Shown: positions 8,734 to 21,702, counted from the stretch's first letter. The stretch is 64,000 nucleotides of DNA from Blakeslea trispora (GCA_025331445.1 JAIWNE010000012.1:248001-312000); one strand, 5' to 3'. Numbers and translations are program-made. Notes: a model not told the origin generated them from the letters alone.

Positions 8734-11419
8734 ATTGGAACAACGAACCGAACCCTTCCATTTATTTGCGTTGTTGATTGTTCATTTGTCCTTTTATGTA
8801 TTATTTCTTCTATTGATTCGGCTTGTCCGCTCTTAAATCAATTTACTGATTATGACTAAGAAAATTATTTTTCTGTCTATTCCTATCTTGTCTGGTAACG
8901 ATTCTCCCCCCAATTTATCTTTGTTCTACTATGTTCTGTTTTAATCATTTATCATTCATCGTTATATCGAAAATATTGTACAATCATCATCAGATCTGAC
9001 TTCTCACAGAAATATTCGCTCTTTTTATCCTTTAAAGGTATCTGGTTGATGGATCTTAGAAGTCGAAAGGTTTGGAAACACAAACCGGTTCATACAAGGT
9101 TCTATTAAGGTACCTTTTTGTTTGTATGTGCAACAATAGTTTCTATTTATGTCTTTCTAGGGTGCAATGATCTATTGTTACAATCATTTAACCTTCATTG
9201 CTTACCTTGAGGATGACTAAGTGCATTAAGAAAGAGCTGCCTTCTTTAAAGAAAGAAGGGATTTTACTTTCAATATCTATTTCGTCAATATGTCATTATT
9301 TACAGGATCATTTTTTTAGCCTCTTGTTAGCTTTATTTGTGATAAAAATAATTTATCAAACAAGTATCATTTGCATGTATCCTTTCTTATACTAACATCA
9401 TCCCTCTCTCTCTCTCCTTTCTTTTTGCGCCGCTTTTAAGTTTGCTCTAATGCGCTTGTATTCATCGTACAAGGTTGGTGTTCCTTTGAGCCAAAATCAA
9501 CAGATGTGTAACATTAGTCATTGAGAATAGCATTGATGTTTAAAGAATGAAAGAGAAAGAAATTTAACAGATACAGTAATGTGTTTTCTTCTTTAGCAGT
9601 CCATTTTGTTTAATATAGTAAATGACACTTGCTCAATGGACTTGACTATAAGCATATTATATCGTACATTTAGCTATTTGAGATATCAGATAGTTTTCAG
9701 AGATGAAATTGTGTGTTTTTCCTTACTTGCTTCATTGGTTGTTTAGTCTTTCTAGTTGACTTTATTGCTTGACATTAACTTTCTCTTTCCAATGATACCA
9801 TTATATCATATGATATCGATGTATTCCAAAACACATCAAGTACAATCACACAAATTTTGTCTAGTCAAGCCAAGATAGGAAATAGTTTGTTTAAAAGATG
9901 AGTTGTAACGTGCATGGAATATGTGCCTTCAGGAATGGTGAAACGTTGATATATTAAAGTGCTTCTCTATCGGGAAAAACAATGTCATCATCACACAGAA
10001 GCATTAAATAAAGCTAGCTTAACAGAAAACATCTCTAGTTAAAGTCTTTTTTTTTGCTTTAGTTTTGTTGTGATGACTACATCAAAAAACTTGATGTACT
10101 TTATTTGTGATCGACATGACCAAAAAAAAACTCTCATTAAATGCTACTTTGTCTATCACTGCATAAGCAGAGGCCAAGTGCTGCACAAAATAGCTAGAAA
10201 GTTGTGTTCAGCAATTATTAAGGAGGAAATCAGTTGCTTTGTTCAATAACGAGATGCTGTTTTTTTTCTAGTCATCCTTTTGGAAACATCTGCACACGAC
10301 CATTGAAACAACATCTAATTGCTTCCTGTGTACAAAACAATTGGCAAAACTGTTCTTGCAACACTTTACTTTGAGCAATTATAGTAATGCTGACGAAGCT
10401 CTGAAAAGAGCAGGGGATTGACTGCCTTTGTTCTAAAAATAAATGATGGTTGATAAACCATGGCAATGGGGATTCTATTTAGGAGAGACACATAAATGCT
10501 ACTTTTCTTGTTCCTTGTTATCAGAGTTATCAAAGAAACTTTTTCAACCATCTATTTCCGTAAATGTTACAAAAAGTGCTACTAGCAAAACACTTTGTAT
10601 TGAGATTGTGTTGCTTTGTCCTACCATTGCGTCTATGTTACGACTGTACCTCTCTCTTGATTTATTTGTGTTTAAGATGTATATTAGCAGCTGATATCAT
10701 CGTTATTTTGAGATGATTTTTATCTAGTCCAGAACATGTACTTGTCACTCAAATATATTCAGTGTTGAGATGATATTTATTTGCTTACTGCAACAAAATA
10801 CATACAATATATGTTGCTAAATTACATGCATGCATTTACACAAAGTCGTACGTCTGGGGACGTTGTTTCTAGTGTGTCATTTCTTTTTTTAGAGGATGAG
10901 GGACACTGTCTTGTTTATATTGGAAACAAGCGGATACATTTCTTATTCATAACATGTCAATGACAGCAAACAAACTAGCTTACAGGATCCTATCCCACCT
11001 TTTTATAAAACAGTACAGTTTTGTTGTGTTTAGATCAAATGCTGCTTTTTGGTTGTTCATCAGCGTACGTATTGTCAATAGATGATTAGATTCTCATTGT
11101 TTGTGTTGCTCTTGACTATTGCTCTTGTTCGTCAAAGATAGTTCTCGGGCATTGATACGAAAAGTAAGCAAATCGTGGTGTCCCAGGATGAGAGCCTTGA
11201 TAACGCTGCTTCAACTTTAAGGCCTTTTTCTTGTTTTGTTCTTCTTTATACACATCTACACAAATACTTGTAAAAGAAGCAAAATATACAACGAGTAAAT
11301 TAGCGATCTAAAGCATCCATTTATCAACTCATTTAAATCAAATACGTTCAAACGTAGTATTTGCTCAACAATAAAGCAGATTAAAGATGCTTTTTCTTTG
11401 CTTCAAAACAAATTGCACA
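8734..11419. other. gene-free stretch
   Basis: About 2.7 kb with only short ORFs of low-complexity or hydrophobic composition. I see no conserved motif, tRNA or repeat array in it. Confidence 0.5.
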
Positions 11420-12245
11420 ATGTTTGAACACAAAAGCTTACCACAAGAAATATACTACCAGATACTTTAGGGTTTAATCAGAGAGGATTTATTGTATTTT
11501 TCTCTAATCTACAATGGGTGGTATATACCAGCAAGAGACAGACTGTATAAGCATATATATGTGACAAGTTTTAGGATACTGGAGGTGTATACGAAAACTA
11601 ATGATGGATATAAGATGGCCAACAGAAGCACTCTTTGAGTACATCTGTACAAAGTTTCCATATCTCAATTACCTAGCGTTGATGCAGTTAAGAGAAAATC
11701 GTCATCAGCAGAGATTTTTTTGCGAAAGTTTCTTGTTTGAAAGGCTGCAAAATTGAGTTTGTTGGATTGAGAAGCGATATTATTTTTGAGTGGTGTCTCC
11801 AAAAAGTCTTAAGCGACAACATTACTATCAAGTTTATATTTGAAAGATTCTCTTTGTGTTCCAAAAAGATAGGCATTATTTCCATCAAAAAATCATAATA
11901 AAAAAGGAAGATGCAGCATGAAGTTGTGTGTATGGATTCTTAGATCTCTAAGGTCAATGAAGGAGATGAATTTTCAGCTTTAGAGGTTTAACGAAGCCGT
12001 ATAAAAAGGATAATCTGCTATTTGGACGCATCTCACATTAGACTATTTGATTATTTTGCAGATAAATTTGGGGCATTGACCAAAACAGAGTACTTATACT
12101 TTCAAACCTGTGCTATCTTGAGTGATAATTCCAAAAGAAACGTGCAGGTAGTTGCATTTTTTACTTTCTCTTTGGTTGTCTATTTCATTTATAGAAAGAC
12201 TCAGTATGGCCAGCTACTGAAAACAAACAAGTAGCAGCTTACTAA
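11420..12245 (+). pseudogene. decayed F-box / leucine-rich-type gene
   Basis: Conceptual translation begins MFEHKSLPQEIYYQIL, a clear F-box start (LPxEIxxxIL). It is interrupted by TAG (11468-11470) and continues REDLLYFSLIYNGWYIPARDRLYKHI, matching the F-box C-terminal half. The frame then shifts to one encoding DIRWPTEALFEYICTKFPYLNYL (from 11601) and again after a run of seven T to one encoding EFVGLRSDIIFEWCLQKVL. The end reads LDASHIRLFDYFADKFGALTK and, after a GT-AG intron (12151-12193), finishes KDSVWPATENKQVAAY before TAA. F-box proteins recruit substrates to SCF ubiquitin ligases. At least one stop and two frameshifts make this a relic of a family that is expanded in Mucorales. Confidence 0.6.
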
Positions 12246-14139
12246 ATTACAGCATCTATGCAACTTGCTTTATCATACTGACAAAAGGAAGATGGTAAGT
12301 GAAACGTTTACCAGATAGGACTGGAAGTAATAATCGACGTGAACACAAATAAAAAGCCATAGGGATACTTTTATTCAATAGCACGACTAGTCTTGAAACC
12401 ATGCAAAGACAAGAATACTTTGTAGCAATCAAGATGTAGAGAAAAAGCCCCTCTTGACACTTTCTGTTTGCGCTATTTTCAAATCCTTAGCAATCCTATG
12501 ATTTCTGTCAGCTAACTAGAAAACAATACACATGTTTCTGTACTCAACTTTTCTATCAGAATACCTACCTGTCCAGTCATAAATCGTCATCAGAAATCAA
12601 ACTTTCCATTTTACACCTTATAATTTGTTGTTTTCTGGTACAAACAACAAAGAGAGGGGGGGGGATTGCTTAGATAATCTAGTTTGCAACACTGCTTTAC
12701 TTTTGTTAGAATAGAAATATAGTGGAAGGTCAAGTTCTAGAAAACTTGATAATGCTCCCTTTCTTTTTGTCATCATTTAACAGAGATAATCTGAGAGTAG
12801 ACAGTGAAGATGCATTTTGTATAGAAGGCTGCTTTTTTTTTTGTTATGGCAAAGTGAACTCTAAGCAGGCTATGATGTGCTAAATTAAGCACACTAGATG
12901 AAATCAAATGAGCAATAAAATCATCCTGTTATTTGTCATAGTAATGGATTATGCGTAACTGACATAAACCATTGAAATAAACAGCCAATGGCAGACGCGT
13001 ATATTTTGTTCTCTTTTGGTATCATTCGCATGAGCAAAACTGATACTAAATAAAGGAAACCATGTTGAGCATTGTTTTATGGCGACATCAACTCTTATTG
13101 TAGCCAAACTCCTCTTTAATTCATCGTAACACTTGTTTGACAATCAGACAAGTTAGCAAAGAAAAAAAAAAGTCTACAGGCTACTTTTATTCTGCTTAAC
13201 AATTGAACGTTGTACAAACAGGTAGAGTGAAGTGTAGAAGAGGAAAGTGTTCATACCATGTTGCTTGTGTTTCTCTCCTCCTTCATTCGCAATTCATGCT
13301 GTATGGTCATATCGTTTTAGTTTCTTGCCATTTTGCCTTGTTATGAAAAAAGAAGAAGAGAATAGCAGTGTAGTTTAGTTGCTGAAAGATAGTGTTTAAA
13401 TGTCGGCATTTTCCTTATTGTTCTCTTAATATTGACTGTTACCATTGAAATACTAAATCAAACAACGATGGACTTTTTTTCAAGGGGTTTCAAGGGAGAT
13501 CTGTCATTCTATTCAAGACAGCCTTTTCATAAACCCTATCATAAGACCGCGTTTAAAACCTTTATGAACATCAGCTGAATATAGAAAGACACGTAATTTT
13601 CAGCAATATTGTTTTCCTTGAGAAAAAAAAAAAGAGGCAATGGACCAGCTGTGCTCAAGAGTTTGATGTATTTGTTTGATTGTTCTGAAAAAATCAATGT
13701 AATTTTTTTTTTCTCGGATTCAAATGGCATCATGCTTACTATGCTTTTCAGTCATTAAGAGCCACTTTGTTTGTTTTAGGAAAATTACGCTTTCTTATTT
13801 ATCCCTCCCATGCTAAATTGTTATGAAACCAGATTATATATGTTCGGCACAACCTGGGTAAACGAAAGAAAAAAAAATTCTCACGTGCATGAATATTGTA
13901 TTTATGCTGAGAAATGATCCAGTAGCGCATGTTACGTTTCAATGCGCAAACTTTAAATTTGAACCTATTTTTTTTTCTCAAGCGCATGGTTTCACAAAAA
14001 AAGAAACAAAGAAACACAAAAGATATAGAATCCAGGATTTAAGACATGCTGTGTAGAATAAAGAATTCATTCATAGAAATGAATGGCTTGCTTGTATTTT
14101 TATTAGTTTTAATGAGATACAAGACGTCTTCATCATGAT
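12246..14139. other. gene-free stretch
   Basis: About 1.9 kb downstream of the F-box relic and of the HEM1 3' end. Only short ORFs with no recognisable domain. Contains a run of ten G or so near 12656 and several A/T homopolymers. Confidence 0.5.
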
Positions 14140-15932
14140 TTATTGAACAGTGTTACTGACAATTTTTTCTTCAATCACCTTGTCTAAGCCAAGTTGCTTA
14201 TCAGTCCAAATAGGAGTAGCCTCTGTGGCGTTTTGGATACCAACACCAGCACGGCCACCTTCAGCGGTCCAGTCTTGGATACGCTTGAAGCCATAGCGAG
14301 ACCAGATGGATTCCAAAGAACCAACAAGGTGGTCTACCATTTCGGGTGTGTGACCAGGACAAGGAGCAATTCTCAAACGTTCCTCACCAACAGGAACAGT
14401 AGGATAGTTGATGCTTTGAACATAAATGTTATGTTCAGACAAAAGTTCATCAGAGGCCAACTTGGCAGCGGCAGCATCACCTACAAGCACAGGTACAATG
14501 TGCGAGGGGTTAGGGATGACAGGAATACCCAAGTTACCCAAACGGGACTTGACAGTACGAGCATTCATCTGTTGAAGGTGACGTTCGGCACTGGATTCTT
14601 TCAGGTATTGAACAGAGGCCAATGCGCCAGACACGACAACGGGTGGGAGAGAAGTGGTGAAGATGAAACCAGGAGCATAAGAACGGATCATATCGACAAG
14701 AGAGGCAGAACCGGCAATGTAACCACCAACAACACCATAGGCCTTACCCAAGGTACCTGTATAGATATCAATATCGTCCATGATACTACCATTACCACGA
14801 GTAGGGTTAGCTTCGTTCAAGTCATAATCAAGATGTTCGGCAACACCAGCACCCTTGGGACCGTACATGCCTACAGCATGAACTTCATCCAAAAAGGTAA
14901 TGGCACCATACTTCTTGGCCAATTCAACAATCTTACGAATAGGGCCAATGGAGCCACACATGGAATAGACGGATTCAAAAGCAATGATTTTGGGGATGCT
15001 AGGATCAACCGATTGAAGGAGTTGTTCCAAATGGTCCATATCGTTATGACGGAAAATCTTTTTGGGTGCACCTGAGTGACGCATACCTTGAATCATGGAA
15101 GCATGGTTTAATGCATCAGAAAAGATAACACAACCAGGTAGTTTAGAGGCCAAGGTAGAAAGAGTAGCATCGTTAGCTACATAACAAGAGGAAAAGACAA
15201 GTGCGCCTTCTGCGTGGTGAAGGTCGGCTAATTCGGATTCGAGACGTAGGTGAAGATCAGCATTACCAGCAATGTTACGAGTACCACCAGCACCAGCACC
15301 ATATCGATCCAATGTACGCCTGAAAATGAAGAAAATCATATTTAGTATTCTGTTTGAATTGTCCATATTAAAAAAAAACTTACTTCATGTTATCAGTCAA
15401 GACAGGACTTCTACCCATTCCCAGATAATCATTGGCACACCAAACAGTGACTTCATCTGTAACACGAGCGGTGTGAGCACGGGGGAACTTTTGTGCTAAG
15501 CGATTGATATTGTTGAAGTAACGATAACTCTTATCCTTGTGCTTCTTGTCTAATTCTTCTTGATAGAAGCGCTCATAATCAAAATGCTTTTGAGTCTGAT
15601 GAGAGACACAGGCAGTAGCATGATTGGCAATGGGGCCCCGGGCGTGACTGTTTGTAACTAAAAGCGGAAAATAATGATTAGAGTTTTTTTTTATTTGATT
15701 GTCTTTATGGTTTTTTACCAGCAGCAGCCTTGGTGGGCTTTGAGGGAGTTTGAGCAGCAGTACTCGAAGTAGAAATAGAGCGAGAAGAGATGGCTTGACT
15801 CATAACGGGACATTGCTTAGCCTTTGTGATCAAAGGGTTCATGTTGCCAGCAGTCAATCTACGAAGAGAAGAAGCAGAGGCCACATGAATAAATGGGCAA
15901 GACTTCTTGGCTTGTAATAAAGCAACTTCCAT
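14140..15932 (-). CDS. HEM1: 5-aminolevulinate synthase, mitochondrial, 555 aa
   Basis: Exons 15932-15719, 15657-15384 and 15319-14140 join in frame. The enzyme condenses glycine and succinyl-CoA to 5-aminolevulinate, the first step of heme synthesis, in the mitochondrial matrix with pyridoxal phosphate. The catalytic domain holds [24 protein letters not shown], the cofactor aspartate region [10 protein letters not shown] and the Schiff-base lysine in GTLGKAYG (about Lys355). The N-terminal 75 residues form a Ser/Ala-rich presequence with two Cys-Pro pairs (KKSCPF at 12, AKQCPV at 41), the heme-regulatory motif that in animal enzymes allows heme to block import. Length matches fungal ALAS (about 550 to 650). 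Introns have GT-AG borders. The SEC20 stop codon lies 170 bases upstream on the same strand. Confidence 0.97.
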
Positions 15933-16102
15933 AGTGTCAGAGAGAGGGGAGTGAGAAAAGTTATAAAAGAGGAAAAAAAAAAAGAATTGTGAAAATCCCC
16001 TTTTTTTTATTATTATTATTAGTTTTCAAAATTTTTTTTTCAACCTATAAACAGTTTGTACTACGATGATTCATCTGAATTTTTTTTCGTTTTGTTTTAT
16101 TT

Positions 16103-17243
16103 TTAAAGCTCATCTCGAACTGATTCTATGATAAGCTCACTCACTGTGGTTGCTACTGTTGTTGTCAATGTACTTGTGGCTTGAGGATAACTGGATTTCT
16201 TTGTTTGTGTGAGCCAAGAGAACCAAGAAATGCCTACATCCCATGTACGCTTTTTGATAATATAGAGAACAACTGAGCTAAACAAAAGTAGACCGAATAA
16301 GACCAACATTCGGTCCAACCAATCTGAGGCTTCTAGCTGAGTAATAACTCGTTTTGAGATATGGACCAAGCTACCGAAATTTTGATATTCCGTAAAAGTA
16401 GAAGAAAGAGTTTTTGAAGATTCGGCTAAACAATATGAGTGAATAAGGAATGTAATCGTTATATTTCTTTTTTTAGGGGGGGGTTTCTTGTTTTTTTTTA
16501 CCTAGCATGCTTGCAGACAATGTACTCTTTTCCAGTTCTTGTTGCATGAGTGTACTTGTTCTTTTCAATGCTTCTGTGACATCTGAAGAAGCCCTCAAGA
16601 CAGCTTCATCGTGCTTTCTAAAGAGCGATTATATCAGCGAAAAAATAATCGAATCATTTGTTTGTTTCGATTACCCTCGTTGGACACCTCGCTGCTTTAA
16701 TTCGTATTGCTCAGTAAAACTTTTTCCGTCCGTTCGACCAATCCCAAACAATGCTTCACGATTCTTCTTTTCTTCATCATCCACCTTCTTCTTTGACCTC
16801 AAAATGGATTGGCGTGCATTCACTTGGAGTCTTACAGATCAAGTTTAGTCTATCTTGAACATATGCTACAAAGCATAGACAAAGATTTTGTACGAAAACT
16901 TACTGTCTAAATTGATTCTCATATTCCCCTAAACGGTTCAAGACTGACAGTTTAGTTGTTTCACGGTCTTGTTCATCTGCTAAATGCTTTACTGCCTTTA
17001 AAGAATTGATTTTCAAAAAAAAAAAAAAGAGAGAGATGAGCTTCTGTTTGTTTGATGAGTAAATACAATAAGAGAGACACACACTTCAATATCTTGTTCT
17101 AAGCGTCGAAGAGTTGACTTGATGAGATCAGCTACTTCTTTCTGTACAGTAATAGAGTCCACTTGGTCCAACCGTTCTATTTGTCGTTGACATTCTGCTG
17201 CTAATCGGCTGAGTGATCTAAAGCTTGTTTCTACAGAGGTCAT
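16103..17243 (-). CDS. SEC20: Sec20-type Q-SNARE, 281 aa
   Basis: Exons 17243-17085, 16995-16904, 16830-16675, 16617-16502 and 16425-16103 join in one frame. Sec20 is an ER SNARE for Golgi-to-ER retrograde vesicles. The protein has an N-terminal helical region (residues 1-110), a basic segment RSKKKVDDEEKKNREALFG, and a SNARE-like helix carrying LKRTSTLMQQEL. The conserved Sec20 end LEASDWLDRMLVLFGLLLF (about residues 207-225) leads into a single transmembrane helix. After the helix come KKRTW and a 50-residue Ser/Thr-rich lumenal tail without an obvious HDEL. The first intron uses an unusual GTGTGTG donor. No other family carries the tryptophan-centred DWLDR element before the membrane anchor, so the call is firm although the N-terminus is divergent. 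Confidence 0.86.
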
Positions 17244-18685
17244 CTTGGAAGAAATATGCAAAGAAACTCATATTCACACACGCACACAAAATAAATTAAA
17301 GCACATTCTGTCATTTTGACCCTTTTTTTTTCGAAATTGGAAATTAAAAGAAAATCACCATGATGACTACATGAATATCAGAAACTTGTCGTGATGATGC
17401 CTATGCATCTTTGTCAACAGCGTATGGTTTCTTTGTTTTAGTCTTTTTTCTTTGGTATTTCTATTTACAGCAGCCTTCGTGTCAATTTATTGTTAAAAGG
17501 TAACAATCACTAGTTCTAAAGAGATTAAATGAATTCAATTATGTTGAATGATACACATTTGTTTCATTCTGAGCCTAAATACACAGTACCTGAATCTCTC
17601 TCTCTCTCTCGGGTATGTGCACCTTCAAATAGACTCATATTTGCACTGCAAAGTCATTACAGAAATATTGTATGCTTAACACAACATACATCCATTATTC
17701 TTTTGAGACATTTGCAACATATACTTTGATTAGCATTTTGTAAATGAAAAGAATAATTTAGCATATACTCTGCTACCAATTCAATTGACTGCTCAACCAA
17801 AGAAAAACTGACAAACGTGATGATTTAGAACACTTGAAGCACCAAGATGTATTTTTGCTTCAATCCAAACTTTTTTCTCTTTCTGCTTTTAATTGATATT
17901 GAATGGATCACTTGTATGAACTTTATTCATTGCAATCTTTATTACTGTTTCGCTATTTTAGTGTCTAGTATGTGCAATTAACCTAGTTCAGGTTGTGAAG
18001 GCATTTTACATAGCATTAGCTCAGGGATTGACTGGCTTATTTGAACATTGTCTAAATAACAAGCAGTCATTGGCTTAGAAGACAAGAGTTAACATAGTGA
18101 ATATCCAACTCATTTCGTATCAATTAGACAGCTACCGTTTGATAACAAACAACCTTATCTCTTTTCAATCAATCCGGGATTATACAGATTCTTATATACT
18201 TTTTTTTTTTAGTGTCTGATACAACACATACCTCGATTTTGTCATACAGTGTGTATGAGCAAGTTGTATGACAAAATCGAGGTCTGACTTGTAAATCATT
18301 GTTTTTATACAGCTTGTTGGAAGTGATAGATGAAATAAAAACTTGAATCAAGTAGACGTATTTGTCTCGTCATGAACAATCCAGCCCTTATGCATTAGAA
18401 CAATAAGCGCAAACTATTGTCACCACTGTAAAGCTGCTCACCTGCATAAAAATGACCCAATATGTGCACCCAAAAGAAGTGGCTTAGAAAATCAAAAAAA
18501 TTTGATTTCGTAATGTGTGTATAGTTTGGTCTCGGGTATCAATTTTCTCTGAGTGAAAAGAGAGAGAGAGCGAGAGAGAGAGAAAACGAAAGCGGTGTGC
18601 ATATCGTGTCTAGCCTTAACAATTTTTTTTTTCTTTCTTTCTTACACTTCTCTTCTTTTAAAAGAAAACCCCCCCTTCTCTCCCA
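17244..18685. promoter_or_regulatory. divergent intergenic region between SEC20 and RLI1
   Basis: Contains the upstream regions of both genes. Notable pieces are CT repeats (17595-17609), an almost perfect hairpin at 18230-18283 (separate entry) and a GA-rich tract (18550-18590) before RLI1. No gene was recognised. Confidence 0.45.
18230..18283. repeat. perfect 18-bp inverted repeat with 18-base loop
   Basis: Arms 18230-18247 (ACCTCGATTTTGTCATAC) and 18266-18283 are exact reverse complements, separated by 18 bases. The hairpin lies about 400 bases upstream of the RLI1 start, in otherwise non-coding DNA. Neither strand has a T-run right after the arms, so it does not look like a simple terminator. 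Confidence 0.85.
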
Positions 18686-20616
18686 ATGAGTGACAAACTT
18701 ACCCGTATTGCTATTGTTAGCGCTGACAAGTGTAAACCCAAGAAGTGTAGACAAGAATGGTAAATAATGATATAGTCATGGCGTGTTCTCATCACTGACC
18801 CTTTTTTCTTTGGGAACAATAGTAAGCGTTCTTGTCCTGTGAACCGTATGGGTAAAGTGTTGCTATTCGATCCCTCATTACAACTTTTTTCTAAATATTA
18901 ATTCATTACATATTATTAGGTAAGCTCTGTATTGAAGTCGAAGCAACATCCAAAATTGCCTGGATTTCTGAAGAACTCTGTATTGGTTGTGGTATCTGTG
19001 TCAAGAAGTGTCCCTTTGGTGCTATTCACATCATCAACTTGCCTACCAACTTGGAAGGAGAAGTCACTCACCGTTACTCTGCCAACTCCTTCAAGCTTCA
19101 TCGTTTGCCTGTACCTCGTCCCGGTCAAGTTTTGGGTTTGGTCGGTACTAACGGTATTGGTAAGTCAACTGCCTTGAAGATCCTCTCTGGTAAGATGAAG
19201 CCCAATTTGGGTAAATTCGATAGCCCTCCTGACTGGCAAGATATCCTCAAGTATTTCCGTGGTTCCGAACTTCAGAATTACTTTACCAAGATTTTAGAGG
19301 ATAACTTGAAGGCCATCATCAAGCCTCAATATGTCGATCACATCCCCAAGGTCGTCAGTGGTAAAGTACAACAGTTGTTACAGGATAAGCACGAACGCAA
19401 CAACTTTGAAGAGATGATTGATATGTTGGATCTGAAGGACGTCCTTCAACGTGAAGTCGGTCAGTTGTCTGGTGGTGAATTGCAACGTTTTGCTATTGCT
19501 GTCGTCGCTGTTCAACAGGCTGATGTCTACATGTTCGATGAACCTTCTTCTTACTTGGATGTGAAGCAACGTTTGAATGCTGCCAGAGTCATTCGTTCTC
19601 TTTTGTCTTCTGAAACTTACATTATCTGTGTCGAACACGATTTGTCCGTCTTGGATTATTTGTCTGATTATGTCTGTATCCTGTACGGTAAACCTTCAGC
19701 CTATGGTGTTGTCACCCTTCCTTACTCTGTTCGTGAAGGTATCAACATTTTCTTGGATGGTAACATTCCTACTGAAAACTTGCGTTTCCGTGAAGAATCC
19801 TTGACTTTCAAGATTGCTGAAACTGCTCAAGAAGCCACCATCTCCAAGGTGAACACTTACAAGTACCCCAAGATGGAAAAGCGATTGGGTGACTTCAAGT
19901 TGACTGTTGAAGCTGGTGAATTCCAAGATTCTGAAATCATTGTCATGTTGGGTCAAAACGGTACTGGTAAGTCTACCTTTATCCGTCTCTTGGCTGGTCT
20001 GTTGAAGCCTGATGGTCAGGCTAAGGTACCTCAATTGAACGTCTCTTACAAGCCCCAAAAGATTTCTCCCAAGTTCCAAGGTACTGTCCGTATGTTGTTC
20101 TTGAAGAAGATCAAGGGTGCCTTCTTGAACCCTCAATTCAACACAGATGTCATTAAGCCCTTGAACATCGAGAACATCATTGATCAAGAAGTTATGCACT
20201 TGTCCGGTGGTGAATTGCAACGTGTAGCTATCGTTCTTGCCTTGGGTCAACCTGCCGATATCTATTTGATTGATGAACCTTCTGCTTATCTCGATTCCGA
20301 ACAACGTATTATTGCTGCCAAGGTGATTAAGCGTTTCATCATTCACTTTAAGAGAACTGCTTTCATTGTCGAGCACGATTTCATTATGGGTACTTATCTT
20401 GCTGACCGTGTTGTTGTCTATGATGGTACACCCTCTGTTGAAGCTGTTGCCAACACACCACAATCCTTATTGACTGGTATGAACAAGTTCTTGGCTTCTC
20501 TTCAAATCACCTTCCGTCGTGATCCTACCAACTATAGACCCAGAATTAACAAGCTTGATTCTCAACTTGATCAAGAACAAAAGTCTTCTGGCAACTACTT
20601 TTTCTTGGAACAATAA
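18686..20616 (+). CDS. RLI1: RLI1/ABCE1 ribosome recycling ATPase, 599 aa
   Basis: Exons 18686-18759, 18823-18851 and 18920-20616. ABCE1 splits ribosomes after termination and acts in initiation and ribosome export. The N-terminus carries two 4Fe-4S ligand sets: [15 protein letters not shown], which spans the first two introns, and [16 protein letters not shown]. Two ABC cassettes follow, with Walker [10 protein letters not shown] and GQNGTGKST, signature LSGGELQR twice, and Walker [11 protein letters not shown] and [10 protein letters not shown]. Length fits the family (yeast 608). Codon use is strongly biased to C/T-ending codons such as GGT, GTC and TTC, as expected of a highly expressed gene. 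The second exon is only 29 bases. Confidence 0.98.
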
Positions 20617-20850
20617 GTCATTTCTTTTTTTTTTTTTTATTATGTGTTTAGAATCTACTCTATTTTCTTATCTTTCTCCCCCCCATGCTTTTTCTTTTTT
20701 CATTTCACTTCATTTCTCATATCCTTTTCTCCCCCCTTTTCTTTGCCTTTATTAAAATAATAAAATAAAAAGTGTGATATTGTTTAAATTGCATATGTGT
20801 GACAGCATAAACTTTGGTTTCTTTTTTTTTTCGTGTTTCATACTTTTATT

Positions 20851-21682
20851 ATGGCTCAAGCAAGTCCTGCCAGTGTCATTCGTTTTTTACATGTGATTGA
20901 AAACCTAAAGGTATACATATTCTTTGCTAAGAGATAAAAACGCTTAACCAGGTTATTAAAAGAAAAAGCAAACTATCTATTAGCGTACCAAAAGAACAGG
21001 TTGGATTGACAATGGTATTAAACAACCTGAATCCATTGCTGATCATATGCATCGTATGGGTGTAATGGCCATGCTTGTGAACGATCCTAGTATTAACCGA
21101 GAAAAGTAAGCTTGACTCATACTTTTCATTGATTCAGCAATAATTTAGTTTTCTTAAACTACAGGTGTATCAAAATGGCTATTGTTCACGACCTTGCTGA
21201 AGCTGTAGTAGTAAGTAAACCAAGACATTCTATGGAAATACAACAGGCTTATTGAATATTGAAAGGGGGATATCACGCCTCATGCTGGTGTCAGTAAAGA
21301 AGATAAATTCAAGATGGAAAGGGTAAGAAGAAGAGAGGAAGGAAAAAAAAAAAAGACAGGCATCAAACTAAAAGCAAACAATTCATGATAGGATGCCATG
21401 GACAGCTTCAAAGCATCTCTTGGTCATACAGAGACAGCCAATGAAATTGTCGATTTATGGCAAGAGTATGAGGATGCAAGCACACCTGAAGCTTTGTTTG
21501 TCAAAGATCTGGACAAGTTTGAAATGATTGTTCAAGCATTAGAATATGAAAAGTCAGATAAGAAAAAATTGCAAGGATTCTTTGATTCTACTCGTGGTAA
21601 ATTCCAACATCCAACTGTCAGAGACTGGGCAGAAGCATTGTACAAGGAAAGAGAGCAAGTCTGGAAAGATAGTATAGAATAA
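20851..21682 (+). CDS. HD-domain 5'-deoxynucleotidase (HDDC2/YfbR-like), 191 aa
   Basis: Exons 20851-20910, 20984-21105, 21165-21210, 21266-21322 and 21392-21682. Family members dephosphorylate deoxynucleoside 5'-monophosphates using a divalent metal. The HD motif residues are visible: SIADHMHRM (first His), [17 protein letters not shown] (the His-Asp pair and following Glu/Asp) and the later [16 protein letters not shown] (C-terminal Asp). Length is typical of HDDC2 and yeast YGK1. Introns are 45 to 73 bases. The stop lies 20 bases from the stop of the convergent Nudix gene, so the two 3' UTRs must overlap. Confidence 0.92.
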
Positions 21683-21702
21683 ACAAATAAAAAAATCATG
21701 AT

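Noticed and set aside
8600..8836. 78-codon ORF at the right end of the inverted-repeat segment
   Set aside because: Hydrophobic, no start context and no motif; partly made by the repeat.
10272..10694. Overlapping short ORFs on both strands
   Set aside because: No domain, no splice support and stops in all extended frames.
14194..15075. Long plus-strand ORF (293 codons) opposite HEM1
   Set aside because: It is the antisense shadow of the ALAS catalytic exon; composition is Thr/Asn/Arg-rich and no domain is visible.
19696..20463. 255-codon minus-strand ORF in RLI1
   Set aside because: Antisense of a strongly codon-biased gene; such shadows are expected.
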